Positions 49,313 through 59,640 of a DNA stretch of 64,000 bases are shown one piece after another. Source of the DNA: Hetaerina americana (Eukaryota; Arthropoda; Insecta; Odonata; Calopterygidae); contig JAKTNV010000005.1 in NCBI GenBank assembly GCA_022747635.1, forward strand, positions 85,947,969 through 86,011,968, written 5' to 3'. Within the stretch, counting starts at the first letter, position 1. Each line of letters starts with the position of its first letter. The notes under the pieces are model-generated. The model did no database searches and was not told the DNA's origin. It was given only the letters and a program-made list of their open reading frames with translations. The translations under genes and the position numbers were made by a program.

Positions 49313-49362
49313 TGGACCGAGGTTTTATATATGTATACATACATACAAACACATATGTATGT

Positions 49363-49525
49363 ATATTCTATTGTTTCAGGCTTCACTTCGTGGAAGTAAT
49401 TGATATCCATTATTGAAATAGAAAGAAAGACTCGTACTTTTCCACAGATTTTATTATACGGCACGACGCGTTTCACCGACTTGCGGCATCATCAGGTACA
49501 AATTTGCAAAACAGACAGAGCAAGC
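49363..49525 (-). repeat. PLE pseudo-LTR (downstream)
   Basis: About 160 bp nearly identical to 53374-53536. It contains a hammerhead motif and ends in 'cctgaaacaatagaata'. The mariner TA target lies just beyond it. Confidence 0.9.
49461..49499 (-). ncRNA. Hammerhead ribozyme motif in downstream pseudo-LTR
   Basis: Stem I GTAC/GTGC (one G-U pair), CTGATGA, an extra U, stem II GCCG/CGGT with loop CAAGT, GAAAC, stem III ACG/CGT without loop, and C at the cleavage site. Same fold as the 6966 and 53472 copies. Confidence 0.75.
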
Positions 49526-49528
49526 ATA

Positions 49529-50859
49529 CTACCTTGATCAAAAATTTCCCGGAATTTATTCAGAAAATTAAAAATACAAGTTTATTCATCTAAATCTATA
49601 TTGTCCCCTTCAAAGTAATCCCCATCGACTGCAACACACTTATGCCAGCGCTTGATCCAATCCTCGAAACATTTTTTATATTCGGTTTTCGGTATGTCCA
49701 TCAGTGCTTCCTGCGATTTTTCCATTACTTCCTCTCGGCTGCTAAAACGCGTTCCCCGTAATGGTTTTTTAACTCGATTGAACAGAAAGAAGTCACAGGG
49801 AGCCAAATCAGGTGAATTCGGTGGCTGTTGGATGGTATTTGTTGCATTTTTCGTCAAAAAATTACGAATAATGATAGCACTGTGCGACGGTGCGTTATCA
49901 TGGTGCAAAATCCACGAGTTTTCTGCCCACATTTCTGGTCTCTTTCGGCGAATTGCTTCACGCAAACGTCTCATAACGCCCAAATAATACTCTTTGTTTA
50001 CTGTCTGGCCTTCTGGCAAAAATTCATGATGCACTACACCGTTGTAATCCATGAAAACCGTCAGCATTGCCTTCTTTTTTGACTGAAAACGACGTGGTTT
50101 TTTTGGTCTCGGCTCATTTGGTGAACGCCATTCACTTGCCTGATGTCTGGATTGCGTGTCGTACTCATAAACCCACGTCTCGTCTCCAGTAATGATCCTT
50201 TTGATGAATGTGGGATCGGATTCAGCCTCGCAAATCATGTCTTTTGCGACGTCAACACGGTCTCTTTTTTGCATGAAATTGAGGTCTCTTGGCACCAACT
50301 TTGCTGCTACACGACGGAAACCCAAATCATTAACCACAATGTCTTGGGCGGATCCATAGGCAATGTTCAAGTCCTCCGCTATTTCTCTGATGGTTAATTT
50401 GCGGTTATTGACCAACATTTCTTTTACTTTATCAATTTTTTCACCGACTTTCGATGTCGATGGTCTGCCACTGCGTTCATCATCTTCGATTGACTCACGA
50501 CCACTTCTGAACCGCTCGTGCCACTGGTAAACGACCGTTTTTTTAGAGAATCGTTGCCGAAACACTTTTCCAACATTTCCAACGTCCGTGCGCCACTAAA
50601 TCCGTTTTTTACGCAAAATTTAATACAAGTTCGTTGTTGCAAATTTAAATCCATTTCTGCAATTGTAAAAAATCGCCAACACACACAGAGATAGATGTAC
50701 TCTTGGCTACGTAACTTTTGCAAATGTCAAGTTATGACACTAACATTTAAAGGGAATATCAACAACAGATGTACCAATTTAACAAAAAAAACAGAACTCA
50801 AATCGGAACGATGGGAGCGCCACACGGTGGTTATTCCGGGAACTTTTTGATCAAGGTAG
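49529..50859 (-). mobile_element. Mariner element, 1331 bp, nearly complete
   Basis: TIRs of about 27 bp start 'ctaccttgatcaaaaa' at both ends with one or two mismatches. TA is duplicated at 49527-49528 and 50860-50861. The length is typical for mariner. It lies between the PLE stop region and its downstream pseudo-LTR, which shows it is younger than the PLE. TIRs and transposase differ from those of the 47.2-kb mariner. Confidence 0.95.
49582..50654 (-). pseudogene. Mariner transposase (D,D34D), one frameshift
   Basis: This would be a transposase that cuts and pastes the element through its TIRs. ATG at 50654 opens the N-terminal helix-turn-helix (MDLNLQQRTCIKFCVKNGFS, GARTLEMLEKCFG). At a run of seven A's near 50545 the frame shifts by one base, and the rest continues as 'VVYQWHERFRSGRESIEDDE' to the stop at 49582. 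The second helix-turn-helix is 'KLTIREIAEDLNIAYGSAQD'. The catalytic triad is intact: TGDETW, HHDNAPSH and 'SPDLAPCDFFLF', with 34 residues between the last two Asp. The frameshift is the only lesion seen, so the copy is recent or the run is a sequencing error. Subfamily not assigned. Confidence 0.9.
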
Positions 50860-50868
50860 TATATACCC

Positions 50869-53358
50869 TCAGGACCGAGTGGGGGCGGGGAGGGTTGGAA
50901 GGATTTGAGGGGGGTTGGGGCTCGCAGGTGCGTTGATGGATTGTTTTGACCATTTCCAGGCTAATTTCTCGGAGAGGAGTGGGGAGGGGTATGGGAATAA
51001 TTGCTCATTACAAAGTGTCGTGTTGGGGTTCACCAAGTGCCTTCTAATCTCTAATTGCTCGAGAGCGTCCATTTTTAATCCTTTTGGGAGTGTGTGTAAT
51101 ATCTCTGGGACAAAGTCACTGCTGTGGTTGAATTCTAGTAAATGCTTGGCGAAGAGAGAGTTGTTATTCTGATTTTTGTGACACCTAGCGTGTTCCTTGA
51201 CTCGTAACTTGATATTCCTGCCGGTCTGACCGACATAAACGCTGTTGCAATCCTCGCATTTCAGTTTATAAATGCCTGATTTGAGAAGGCTATCCTGGGT
51301 GTCTTTTCCATTGGCTAGAAGTTTGGAGAGGGTTATGGGTGAGTAGAAGGCTGCTTTGAGTGAGGTGGGTAGGCAGTTGGAAATCCTATATGAAAGATCT
51401 CCCAGAAACGGGATCGAGCACCACTTAAAATCTTTAGATACTGCGGGCTGAGATACGAAAATGCTTTTTATGGCCATTGCTTTTTGTTTTTTCCGTAGTA
51501 ATGTGTCAACTAGTTTGGGGTTGAAACCATTGTTGGTAGCTATATTAGTGATATTCACGAGTTCAATTTTGAAGTTTTTGGGGGAAAGGGGGATGTGTAG
51601 GAGGCGGTGGATCATGGAGTGGAGGGCTGCGTGTTTTTGAGAAAAGTGGTGTGCGGAATCATTAGAAATAATATGGTCTGTATATGTGGGTTTCCTATAA
51701 ATTGCAAATTCGTGTCTATTATCCCTAATTGTGATTGTCAAGTCGAGGAAGTTGATGGTACCGTTGACGTCTTTTTCCATGGAGAAGGAGATATTCCGAT
51801 GAAGAGTGTTTAGGAAATTAAGGAAGGAGTCTAACTGTCGGTTGGTTCCGGTCCATAGGCATAGTATATCGTCAACGTAACGAAACCAATAGCCCACGTT
51901 TTTGTTATGCTGATTGTCAGCATTAAAAAGATATTCTTCTACAGAATTGAGGAAGACTTCGGCTAGGAAGGGGGACAGTGGGGAACCCATAGCTAACCCA
52001 TCCGTTTGGCTGTAAAGGGTGTGGTTGAAACTAAAATAATTCTGGTTAACTGTCATTTTGATGAGGGGGACCAATTCGTCTGAGATATTTTGGGCAATGG
52101 TGGAATCCTTGAGTAGTTCTTCCACCCTAAGCAAAGTTTCCGATATTGGTACGCAAGTAAATAAATTGCTAATGTCGAAGGAGACTAGCCTCGCTTTTTC
52201 TGGGACATCAATATCTTTCAATTTTCGGGCTAGCTCTATAGAGTTTTTAACTCCATATTTAGGTTTAAAACCTGTGAGATCTCGGAGCAAAACGTCTAAT
52301 TTTCGTGCCAGAAGGTGTGAAGGGGCGGACACAGCTGAGATGACAGGCCGAATAGGTATGGCTTTTTTGTGTAATTTGGGGAGTCCGTACAACCTGGGGG
52401 CGGAGGGGTTCATTTGGATTAAACTAAATTTTTCCCTAGCATTTAAAAACTTACACTTGAACACTGCACGTTTCACTTCACTTTGGAAACTCGCGGTTGG
52501 GTCTTTGGATAACGGAGTAATAGGATTGTTGTTGATGAACTCAAGGCACTTTTCCACATACACTCGTTTATCCAACACTACGACACTAGATCCCTTGTCA
52601 GCTTTCTGGATGATGAGGTCTTCCTTGCCAATAGTCTTCTTCAGGCGTCGGAGGGTGGACGTATGTTGCTGAAGGCTGGAAAAGCGGGTTGTTGTTGGCA
52701 CTGCTTCCTTCAATGAGGACATGATGATTTCAGCAACTTGGTGTTTGGTAGCCAGAGATTGGTTCCGAAGGGCAACCTCGCAATCTGCGGCTAGATTTTT
52801 AATGTCGGCTTCGGAAACTTTCTTAGAGGGAGCAAACTTCAACCCTTTCTTTAAGATATTACTCTCCTCCTCAGTGAACGTATGATGACTAAGGTTGACA
52901 ACTCTTGCGGCCGGAACAAATTTCGATACTGTGCGGGGACTGTTTTCTTTAGTAGTGCACTGGTAATTTTGAGGTGGACTATTAATATGGTTACTCAGTT
53001 TTTTCCCCTGGGTTACATATTTGCGAGAAGAGATTTTACTCACTAGTTCTTTTACACCATCCACAAATGTAATCCATTCCGCAAAATGTAACTTAGAGCA
53101 AAGTTCTACGTGCAGACAGAACAAATAATGTGCAAAGGAATCCCTTCTTGCATACCACAGTTTCAGTTCCTCCCTTAACCACTGGATTTTCGCCTTGCGT
53201 ATCGCTCTGATGGCCGTTGTGGACGACGAAGTGGCACGAACCTGGACGTACGCTGGGAACACTCCGTTTTTGAGGCAACTGCTATTGAAGAGAATATTCA
53301 GAGATGCACTGCTGTATTTCACCGAAAGTTTTAAGTAAAGTTTCGCCTGTAATGCCAT
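50869..53358 (-). CDS. Penelope-like RT/GIY-YIG protein, intact
   Basis: 829 codons from the first ATG (53356-53358). The frame is open a further 13 codons upstream into the pseudo-LTR, so a non-AUG or upstream start cannot be excluded. Numbering from that upper limit: 'KADKGSSVVVLD' 265-276, 'RLYGLPKLHKK' 335-345, motif A 'FDISNLFTCVP' 407-417, motif B 'MGSPLSPFLAEVF' 470-482, motif C YVDD 507-510, 'INFLDLTI' 548-555, and the GIY-YIG nuclease with GIY at 708-710 and YVGQTGR at 721-727, then conserved H and E positions. The RT would prime on target DNA nicked by the GIY-YIG domain. PLE RTs are related to telomerase. No stop or frameshift was seen, so this copy could be translated. The C-terminus is followed by a very short 3' region. 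Confidence 0.92.
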   Translation of the reverse strand: MALQAKLYLKLSVKYSSASLNILFNSSCLKNGVFPAYVQVRATSSSTTAIRAIRKAKIQWLREELKLWYARRDSFAHYLFCLHVELCSKLHFAEWITFVDGVKELVSKISSRKYVTQGKKLSNHINSPPQNYQCTTKENSPRTVSKFVPAARVVNLSHHTFTEEESNILKKGLKFAPSKKVSEADIKNLAADCEVALRNQSLATKHQVAEIIMSSLKEAVPTTTRFSSLQQHTSTLRRLKKTIGKEDLIIQKADKGSSVVVLDKRVYVEKCLEFINNNPITPLSKDPTASFQSEVKRAVFKCKFLNAREKFSLIQMNPSAPRLYGLPKLHKKAIPIRPVISAVSAPSHLLARKLDVLLRDLTGFKPKYGVKNSIELARKLKDIDVPEKARLVSFDISNLFTCVPISETLLRVEELLKDSTIAQNISDELVPLIKMTVNQNYFSFNHTLYSQTDGLAMGSPLSPFLAEVFLNSVEEYLFNADNQHNKNVGYWFRYVDDILCLWTGTNRQLDSFLNFLNTLHRNISFSMEKDVNGTINFLDLTITIRDNRHEFAIYRKPTYTDHIISNDSAHHFSQKHAALHSMIHRLLHIPLSPKNFKIELVNITNIATNNGFNPKLVDTLLRKKQKAMAIKSIFVSQPAVSKDFKWCSIPFLGDLSYRISNCLPTSLKAAFYSPITLSKLLANGKDTQDSLLKSGIYKLKCEDCNSVYVGQTGRNIKLRVKEHARCHKNQNNNSLFAKHLLEFNHSSDFVPEILHTLPKGLKMDALEQLEIRRHLVNPNTTLCNEQLFPYPSPLLSEKLAWKWSKQSINAPASPNPPQILPTLPAPTRS

Positions 53359-53373
53359 ACTAGCTTTGCGAAT

Positions 53374-53536
53374 ATATTCTATTGTTTCAGGCTTCACTTA
53401 GTGGAAGTAATTGATATCCATTATTGAAATAGAAAGAAAGACTCGTACTTTTCCACAGATTTTATTATACGGCACGACGCGTTTCACCGACTTGCGGCAT
53501 CATCAGGTACAAATTTGCAAAACAGACAGAGCAAGA
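53374..53536 (-). repeat. PLE pseudo-LTR (upstream)
   Basis: Nearly identical to 49363-49525 (for example 'cttcacttagtgg' here against 'cttcacttcgtgg' there). It precedes the intact ORF and may hold its promoter. Confidence 0.9.
53472..53510 (-). ncRNA. Hammerhead ribozyme motif in upstream pseudo-LTR
   Basis: Sequence and pairing are the same as at 49461-49499. Two hammerheads flanking the coding unit could release a unit-length RNA if both cleave. Confidence 0.75.
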
Positions 53537-53546
53537 ATATATACCC

Positions 53547-53853
53547 TCAGGACAGAGTGGGGGCGGGGAGGGTTGGAAGGATTTGAGGGGGGTGGGGGCT
53601 CGCAGGTGCGTTGATGGATTGTTTTGACCATTTCCAGGCTAATTTCTCGGAGAGGAGTGGGGAGGGGTATGGGAATAATTGCTCAATACAAAGTGTCGTG
53701 TTGGGGTTCACCAAGTGCCTTCTAATCTCTAATTGCTCGAGAGCGTCCATTTTTAATCCTTTTGGGAGTGTGTGTAATATCTCTGGGACAAAGTCACTGC
53801 TGTGGTTGAATTCTAGTAAATGCTTGGCGAAGAGAGAGTTGTTATTCTGATTT
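53547..53853 (-). pseudogene. Truncated upstream PLE unit, GIY-YIG C-terminus only
   Basis: The minus strand reads 'NQNNNSLFAKHLLEFNHSSD' through 'MDALEQLEIRRHLVNPNTTL' to the stop at 53547, almost identical to the C-terminus of the intact protein. RT and the GIY and YIG motifs are missing. Homology ends at about 53853, followed by unrelated TATG-rich DNA. Confidence 0.9.
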
Positions 53854-53887
53854 ATGACATATGACTGTATCTGACATATGTATGTAT

Positions 53888-54639
53888 GTGTGTGTGTACA
53901 TACATAAATATACACACAACGGATGCTCACAAAGTGACGGACGCCATCCTAGGTGCGAGACCGAAGCACACCGCAAGTCCCGCTGCTCTTGCGGAATTTG
54001 AATCGAGGAGGGACGAAGGGGCAGAGGGCGGGTAAAGTAAGAGAGGATGGGGTGGGTGGCGATGCGCAAAAGGGGAGGGCGACCCAAAGGGTCAGAGGTC
54101 ACGAACGGATAGGGAGTGGGTGGAAAGGGTGAGAGGTCCACTACTTATGCATGCTACCGCGACGAGAAATGTCGCCGGCGACCGACTCCCTTGCCCAGTC
54201 GAGGCAGGCGACGGCGAGCCCACTTCGCACCGTTGCCATCGCCGTCTTCACTCGATTCCTTCTTTCCCCGCGCCGATGGGAGACTCCCTCCCGGATCGCG
54301 TGCTCTCTCCCCTCCGAACGGGCGGGTGTCCACTCCATTCTTGGGCGACACGGCAAGTGGTGAGACTCTCTCTCCTTTCCGCCTCGCGACCGCGCACACC
54401 CTTCCCCCCCCCCTCTAACCGAACCTCTCCAACCATTCAAAGGTATGCTTTCGACTGTACTGCTTCGCGTGGGTCTCCTGTTATTCACCCTACACCATTT
54501 CCTCCTCTAACTCTTAGAGCCTCCCCTATGACTAAATCTCCATCTACACATTGCCCTGGCAAATCACCGTGTGGCGGAGGGTGTTGAGACACCAGCCTTT
54601 TTATTTACAAATATTCACTTAAATTATTATTATTATTAT
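53888..54639. other. Unassigned, GC-rich DNA
   Basis: 54150-54420 is GC/CpG-rich with ORFs in all frames and no domain. One copy of dispersed repeat family C ('gtgtggcggagggtgttg') is at 54565-54605. Confidence 0.45.
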
Positions 54640-55345
54640 TAGATATCTACAGGTTAAAGTAGGTTTTGGATGGGCACAAGCTACAAAAAGGTCCAACGAT
54701 AATCCCCATGCCTTACCCAGCAAAATACAACCTGACATCCAACACTACAACAAGGCCATCTTCAATTCCTCACACTTGCTTCTACCCTTCATTCCGCCCA
54801 ACATGCCTACCCCAATCCAACCCAATATACTACAACATAATACACCGCAAACCGCCGCAAGGGCGTGTGGCGGGGGGTGTTAGGTCACTGCCCGTAAAAA
54901 GGAACAAAACCACATGCAAGATCAACACATACATGTAAAACTACACCCGCAGGGGCGTACACACTCATGCGAAAATCCCTTCATCCCTTTCTCGTTTGCC
55001 TAAAGTTCTCCCTTCTGTTACAGTCCCATTACCAATCAAAATGTTCGGCATCTAATATATTATTTTCACATGCGTGCACAAGTACATGCAAATGTACACA
55101 CGCACAATCCCATATACATCATGCAATAATAATTGGTGTGCTCGAGTAGTGTCTCAAATTTGGAATCAAGAAATTAGGAGTGATTACGTCAGATTTTGAC
55201 TTGGCGGTTGTCTGATTCCATGGTGTCTAAGAAGTATATTTTCCTCCTTCATTCTCCTCACTTGCCAAACAATCTCCCTTCTATCACGACCTTCAGCCTT
55301 CCACTGCCAATCAATACCCCTTCCGCCCAGATTTTTTCAGTGCCA
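54640..55345 (-). mobile_element. LINE 3' fragments (RTE-like), interrupted
   Basis: Three blocks align on the minus strand with the full LINE: 54648-54690 ('ggttttggatgggcacaagc', the 3' end), 54775-54830 and 54985-55060 (basic tail coding part), and 55250-55345 (GSGxxKVVIEG-like). Between them is foreign DNA with another family C repeat at 54855-54905. An (ATT)n run at 54625-54642 looks like the short tandem tail of this LINE. Confidence 0.65.
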
Positions 55346-55854
55346 TTTATCACCTATTACACTAATTGGTGGTGGCCTAGCAACCCCTCCCAAAAGACCT
55401 TGCGGCTGCTTTCACGGAAAAATATACATTTATGATATTTTAAACTTGTTCAATAGTCTACCTCTCTACCCAAATTAATTTCTCCACGTCGTATACCTTC
55501 GTTTCTCTCTCGTTGGAAAGATTATGTCAATTAGTACTTCACCCACATTCTCAATGAGAGCACCAGACCTTCTTCACCCACCTCAAGTTTCAGTAATTAT
55601 TTTAATGAGTTCAATTTCCTGACACATATAACTGTGCACTTAAGTTTTAAAAACAAATATTACGAATATTTCTCCTCTCACGAACTCACAATGTTTGATG
55701 CTGGGGTTGTCGAAGCCGTTGTATTTTTTAATATACCTTTTCAATTCTAGATTTTTTACGTCTATAAATCGATTTCTCCGAAAATAATTAATATTAGGTA
55801 TAATATTAATTATTAGGATAAATTTATAATTACGTACAGTTATCAAAGTGAGTA
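55346..55854. other. Unassigned AT-rich DNA
   Basis: Nothing recognised. Confidence 0.45.
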
Positions 55855-56130
55855 GTCCAGATGGAAAGATAATTGGAGAAATAAGCAAGTATACAGAAGT
55901 GAAATATGGAGCACTATGTACCTGGAAAAGAGCCAAATGGATGGGGCACACGCCTTGAGACGTAACCGTTGTCAATGGATAACTAATGATAAAAGGAGGG
56001 AAGGCGGCCGGGGAGGGCCGAGGGCAAATGCATGGAGGCCAAGTGGAGAGGTGAGGAAGTGCAGGGCTACCCCAGGCGCATCCAGGGAGTCATACGGGTT
56101 TGGATAGGGGCCTGCAGCCGACCAACCTTC
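55855..56130 (+). mobile_element. LINE 3' end of a different lineage
   Basis: The plus strand reads 'KRAKWMGHTLRRNRCQWIT', then 'EGGRGGPRANAWRPSGEVRK' and, after further residues, ADQPSD followed by NTDHN across a stop. This is the R-x-K-W-x-G-H-x-L-R-R, G-R-x-R-G-R-P series seen at LINE C-termini. Frames are partly broken. Confidence 0.55.
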
Positions 56131-56560
56131 GGATTGAAACACTGACCATAATTAGCACTTCGTTCAAACAATCTTTGAAGGCAACGGGCACTCTTCAAGT
56201 TTCACTCTTCACTTTTACAAATCATGTTCCCAACATTTCTATTCATGTGTAATCACATCGCAGAAATATTACGACGGCATATTCTTGTCGGAAATATCGT
56301 CACATCGCCATCGGGCCTTCTAGTCAGTAGCTCACCGCTCCATTCACTAGACTACCACGCCCAGTTATTCGTCGAATTTAATTAAATATGACCGTTTCTT
56401 AGTCACTTTATTTACCTCTTAGCATTATAAAATAATTAAAAAGCAGGAATTTATTTCGATATTTACTGGAGTTTTCCCAATGCGGTCCACAAGCTCGAAA
56501 CATATGCTATATATCATGTTGTTAGGAAAATGTTGGACATAACTGACAACGTGAACATAT
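56131..56560. other. Unassigned AT-rich DNA
   Basis: Nothing recognised. Confidence 0.45.
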
Positions 56561-56633
56561 GTATATATATATATATGTGTGTATATATACACAGAAAAAA
56601 AATATATATGTATATATATAAATATATATATAA

Positions 56634-56709
<76 letters not shown>
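56561..56709. repeat. (TA)n microsatellite, compound
   Basis: TA runs with TG, CA and AAA interruptions, then a long perfect TA run to 56709. Confidence 0.95.
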
Positions 56710-56715
<6 letters not shown>

Positions 56716-56746
56716 GCTCTTCGGCGACGCACAAATTAATAAAAAC

Positions 56747-56853
56747 ACAGATGTAGATTTTTAAAACATAGTAACACAAAGAAAGGACACTCACATTTGT
56801 AGTTTATACGTGTACTTTCTTTGAGTTTCTATGTTTTAAAAATCTACATCTGT
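56747..56853. repeat. Inverted repeat, 44-bp arms
   Basis: Left arm 56747-56790 starts 'acagatgtagatttttaaaa'. Right arm 56810-56853 is its complement with three or so mismatches. The loop is 19 nt. Both sides are (TA)n tracts. Confidence 0.85.
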
Positions 56854-56855
56854 AT

Positions 56856-56859
<4 letters not shown>

Positions 56860-56906
<47 letters not shown>
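56860..56906. repeat. (TA)n microsatellite
   Basis: About 23 TA units between the inverted repeat and a hammerhead-like motif. Confidence 0.95.
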
Positions 56907-57136
<230 letters not shown>

Positions 57137-57644
57137 GAATTCGGATACACGGACGTAGTTATCAGATAATTTCTTCGTTACGAGGATAAAAAGACACCAC
57201 CGTCGCTTAATTAAAACTAAGCGATATTAAAAAAAGAAAGATTACTCACCAGACAACTACTACTCCATTTTTTTTACACAATGATGTCACTACCTAATCC
57301 TACTGTTCACTGTCAAAGCTTGTATTCAAGTAGACAACTGCAACTGCCTTGAGAGCACTTAAGTGATGCACTCATCCCTCTCTCAAAAGTGTGACGAGGA
57401 GGAGTCGGAGGCGGGGTAGAAAATACTGCGGTTGTGCATTGCAAAAAAAAAGCGAATGGTTTACTCCGGAGGATGAGGACAATTTACCAAAATAAGTATG
57501 CATACACAGCAAATTCTCACTCACTCCTCATTCTGACTCACTCCTCGTATCTACGCCGATTACTTCGAACATTTTCGGTGACACGAAGGAAGGAGTGTAC
57601 AACGCAACCAATTCGTTCTTTTTTCCTATAGATTGTGACACCTG
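57137..57644. other. Unassigned DNA
   Basis: Nothing recognised. Confidence 0.45.
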
Positions 57645-57925
57645 CCGAAAGGGCGTGGTAGTCCAGTGGGTGGAGTGTTCGACTACGTACCAGAGGGCCC
57701 GGCTTCGATTTCCTGGGACGCCTTTGGACACCCTCAGTGTCACCCACGCTGTGTGAATTTTCGGGTAATATCAGATCTTCCTGTGAAACCACGGGCTTCG
57801 TAATAAGAAAAAGAACTGGACCCCCTACCCTGATGTGTGAATATCATACGCCATATAGGGCTGTGGACGAGATGAGACTATCAATCAAACCAACCTTCAT
57901 TCGGTTGATGATGACTGCGGTGGTG
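57645..57925 (+). mobile_element. tRNA-derived SINE, family A (copy 4)
   Basis: Head 'gtggtagtccagtgggtgga' and B-box-like 'ggcttcgatttcctggg', a body with 'tgtgaattttcgggtaa' and 'ccctaccctgatgtgtgaat', and an end 'ttcggttgatgatgactgcg'. The 'ccctaccctgatgtgtgaat' block is identical to the 14.2-kb copy. Confidence 0.85.
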
Positions 57926-59439
57926 ACATGTCGCGTGGGGCACCCGGCACGCGTCACCCAGCCGGACGGACATCCCCACGCGAACGCCATTCCGCAGGCG
58001 CCCACCGTCCGCCCTGTGCCATACACGGACTCCCCTCAAGGGTGACCAACTCCCTGGATAGCCACTCCGGCAGAGGAGCCTCATTCTCACGACTCGAGAT
58101 GCGTCGCCAACCTTTTATTCCTTCCGATGGAACATCACCCCAGTTAGCGTTTCGGGGAGAACTCGGCAGAGAAAAACAACTCCCAAGCGACGTCTTCCAA
58201 GAGGACGATTCCGCAATTATCCAAGGCCATGAGGTAATCACACCCCTTACTAACGTTTTTAGAAAAACATCGTCAGAGTCCGGGCACGCGTAAAGGAAAG
58301 TAACTTCGATACTCCATCGAAGGAAGAGAATCAAATTAACATTAGACGAGGCCAAAGAAAAACCGTATCCTCTTTAAAAGAGTACAACGCCGGAAAACCG
58401 CAATCGAGTCAATGAATGAACCACCACGGGAAAGAGTAATAATTATTCTAATTACGAATTCCAAGATGGCGACGAAAAAGGTCAGACTCGTTCCTCCATT
58501 TTCTTACGTCAGCAATAGATTAACCGACAAGGTCGTCGGCCAATTGATGTGCCCAACCAATGTTCTCTCTCCCTCCGTTCGGAAGGGGTACTTAAAGCGC
58601 CATATGGCGACGTAGATTGAAAACCCTTTTTCAAAATGTGATCATTTACTGTTAGGCAGACTCAGACCTTCCACGATTATCTAGAAAATGTTCCGTGGTC
58701 CAGCAAAAATTTGCCCATTTAGAGAATCGTACGGGACTCTTTGGGCAATTCACGAGACGCGCCAGTATGTGCGGTGACTTTGAGAATTCTGCCGAAAACC
58801 GGAAAATAGTTCCAGAAGTGTACAGGGTTGGGAATATACCGGAGTCGAACAACAACTGTGCACATATCAACCCGTTTCGGCAAGCGGTGTTTTCCAAATA
58901 AAAGTTTGACTCAAATGACAAAATTAACCTTTTTCGAAAGAAAAATCAGCAAAAGATTTTTTATATAAACGATTTGATAAAAGATTTTTTTAATAAACGA
59001 TTTTTTTTCCGATAAACTGCGGCTCAGGCGGAGTCGTCTTAAATTAGCATTATTTCTGTTGCTGTTTTAATTATTAATTTATTTTAATTATTTTATTAAT
59101 ATGATATAATCCTTAGATTATTAAAGAGCCATCAAAAGTTGTTCATTCGCAATCATCACACATCAAACAATTCGCTGTTGCTATCGCATTCACAAAGGTT
59201 TTTCGACGCTATCCTCCGCATTTAATGTTATGTGATTGATTATAAATTAATACCGGTTTGCATCAAACAAGGACAGGCTCCCCAACAAAACTTCGAATGG
59301 CACTTTAGAGCGATATCTCACGGGAAATAATGAGTCGCTACAAAAGTAAAAAAGAGGGACGCACAAAAAAAAACAGAAATATTGGTATTCAGGTATCTAA
59401 GGAAGCAGTTCGTCAAACATTTCGCATGGAGCATGACAC
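57926..59439. other. Unassigned DNA
   Basis: No gene recognised. 57930-58090 is CpG-rich. ORFs of up to 133 codons overlap on both strands without motifs. Confidence 0.45.
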
Positions 59440-59640
59440 ACTACGGACCAAAGACATAAAACATTGAAAAATTGAACTAGTGAAGAATAATCTTTGAAAT
59501 GTGGTGCCCGAAGAAAATGCTGAGGATTAAATGGACGGGAAAAGTGAGGAACGAGAAAGTATATAGAGGAGCAGAAGATATTTATAGACCATACGGAGAG
59601 AACTCTACGACAAGGAATGATACAAGACAATACGAGCAAT
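59440..59640 (+). mobile_element. LINE relic (RT C-terminal region)
   Basis: 'EMWCPKKMLRIKWTGKVRNE' in one frame matches the E-M-W-x-x-R-R-M-x-x-x-x-W-T-E-x-x-T-N-E-E block of LINE ORF2. The flanks are decayed. Confidence 0.65.

Larger units (their letters stand above)
49351..53887 (-). mobile_element. Penelope-like element, full unit plus truncated unit
   Basis: Read on the minus strand: truncated unit (53853-53547), pseudo-LTR (53536-53374), complete ORF (53358-50869), mariner insertion (50859-49529) and pseudo-LTR (49525-49363). A 14-mer 'acatatgtatgtat' at 49351-49364 and 53874-53887 may be the target-site duplication, although local TATG repeats weaken that reading. The partial tandem arrangement is typical of PLEs, in which the 'LTR' results from head-to-tail units. 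Confidence 0.85.

Noticed and set aside
52058..52672. 204-codon plus-strand ORF inside the PLE
   Set aside because: Antisense shadow of the intact PLE reading frame.
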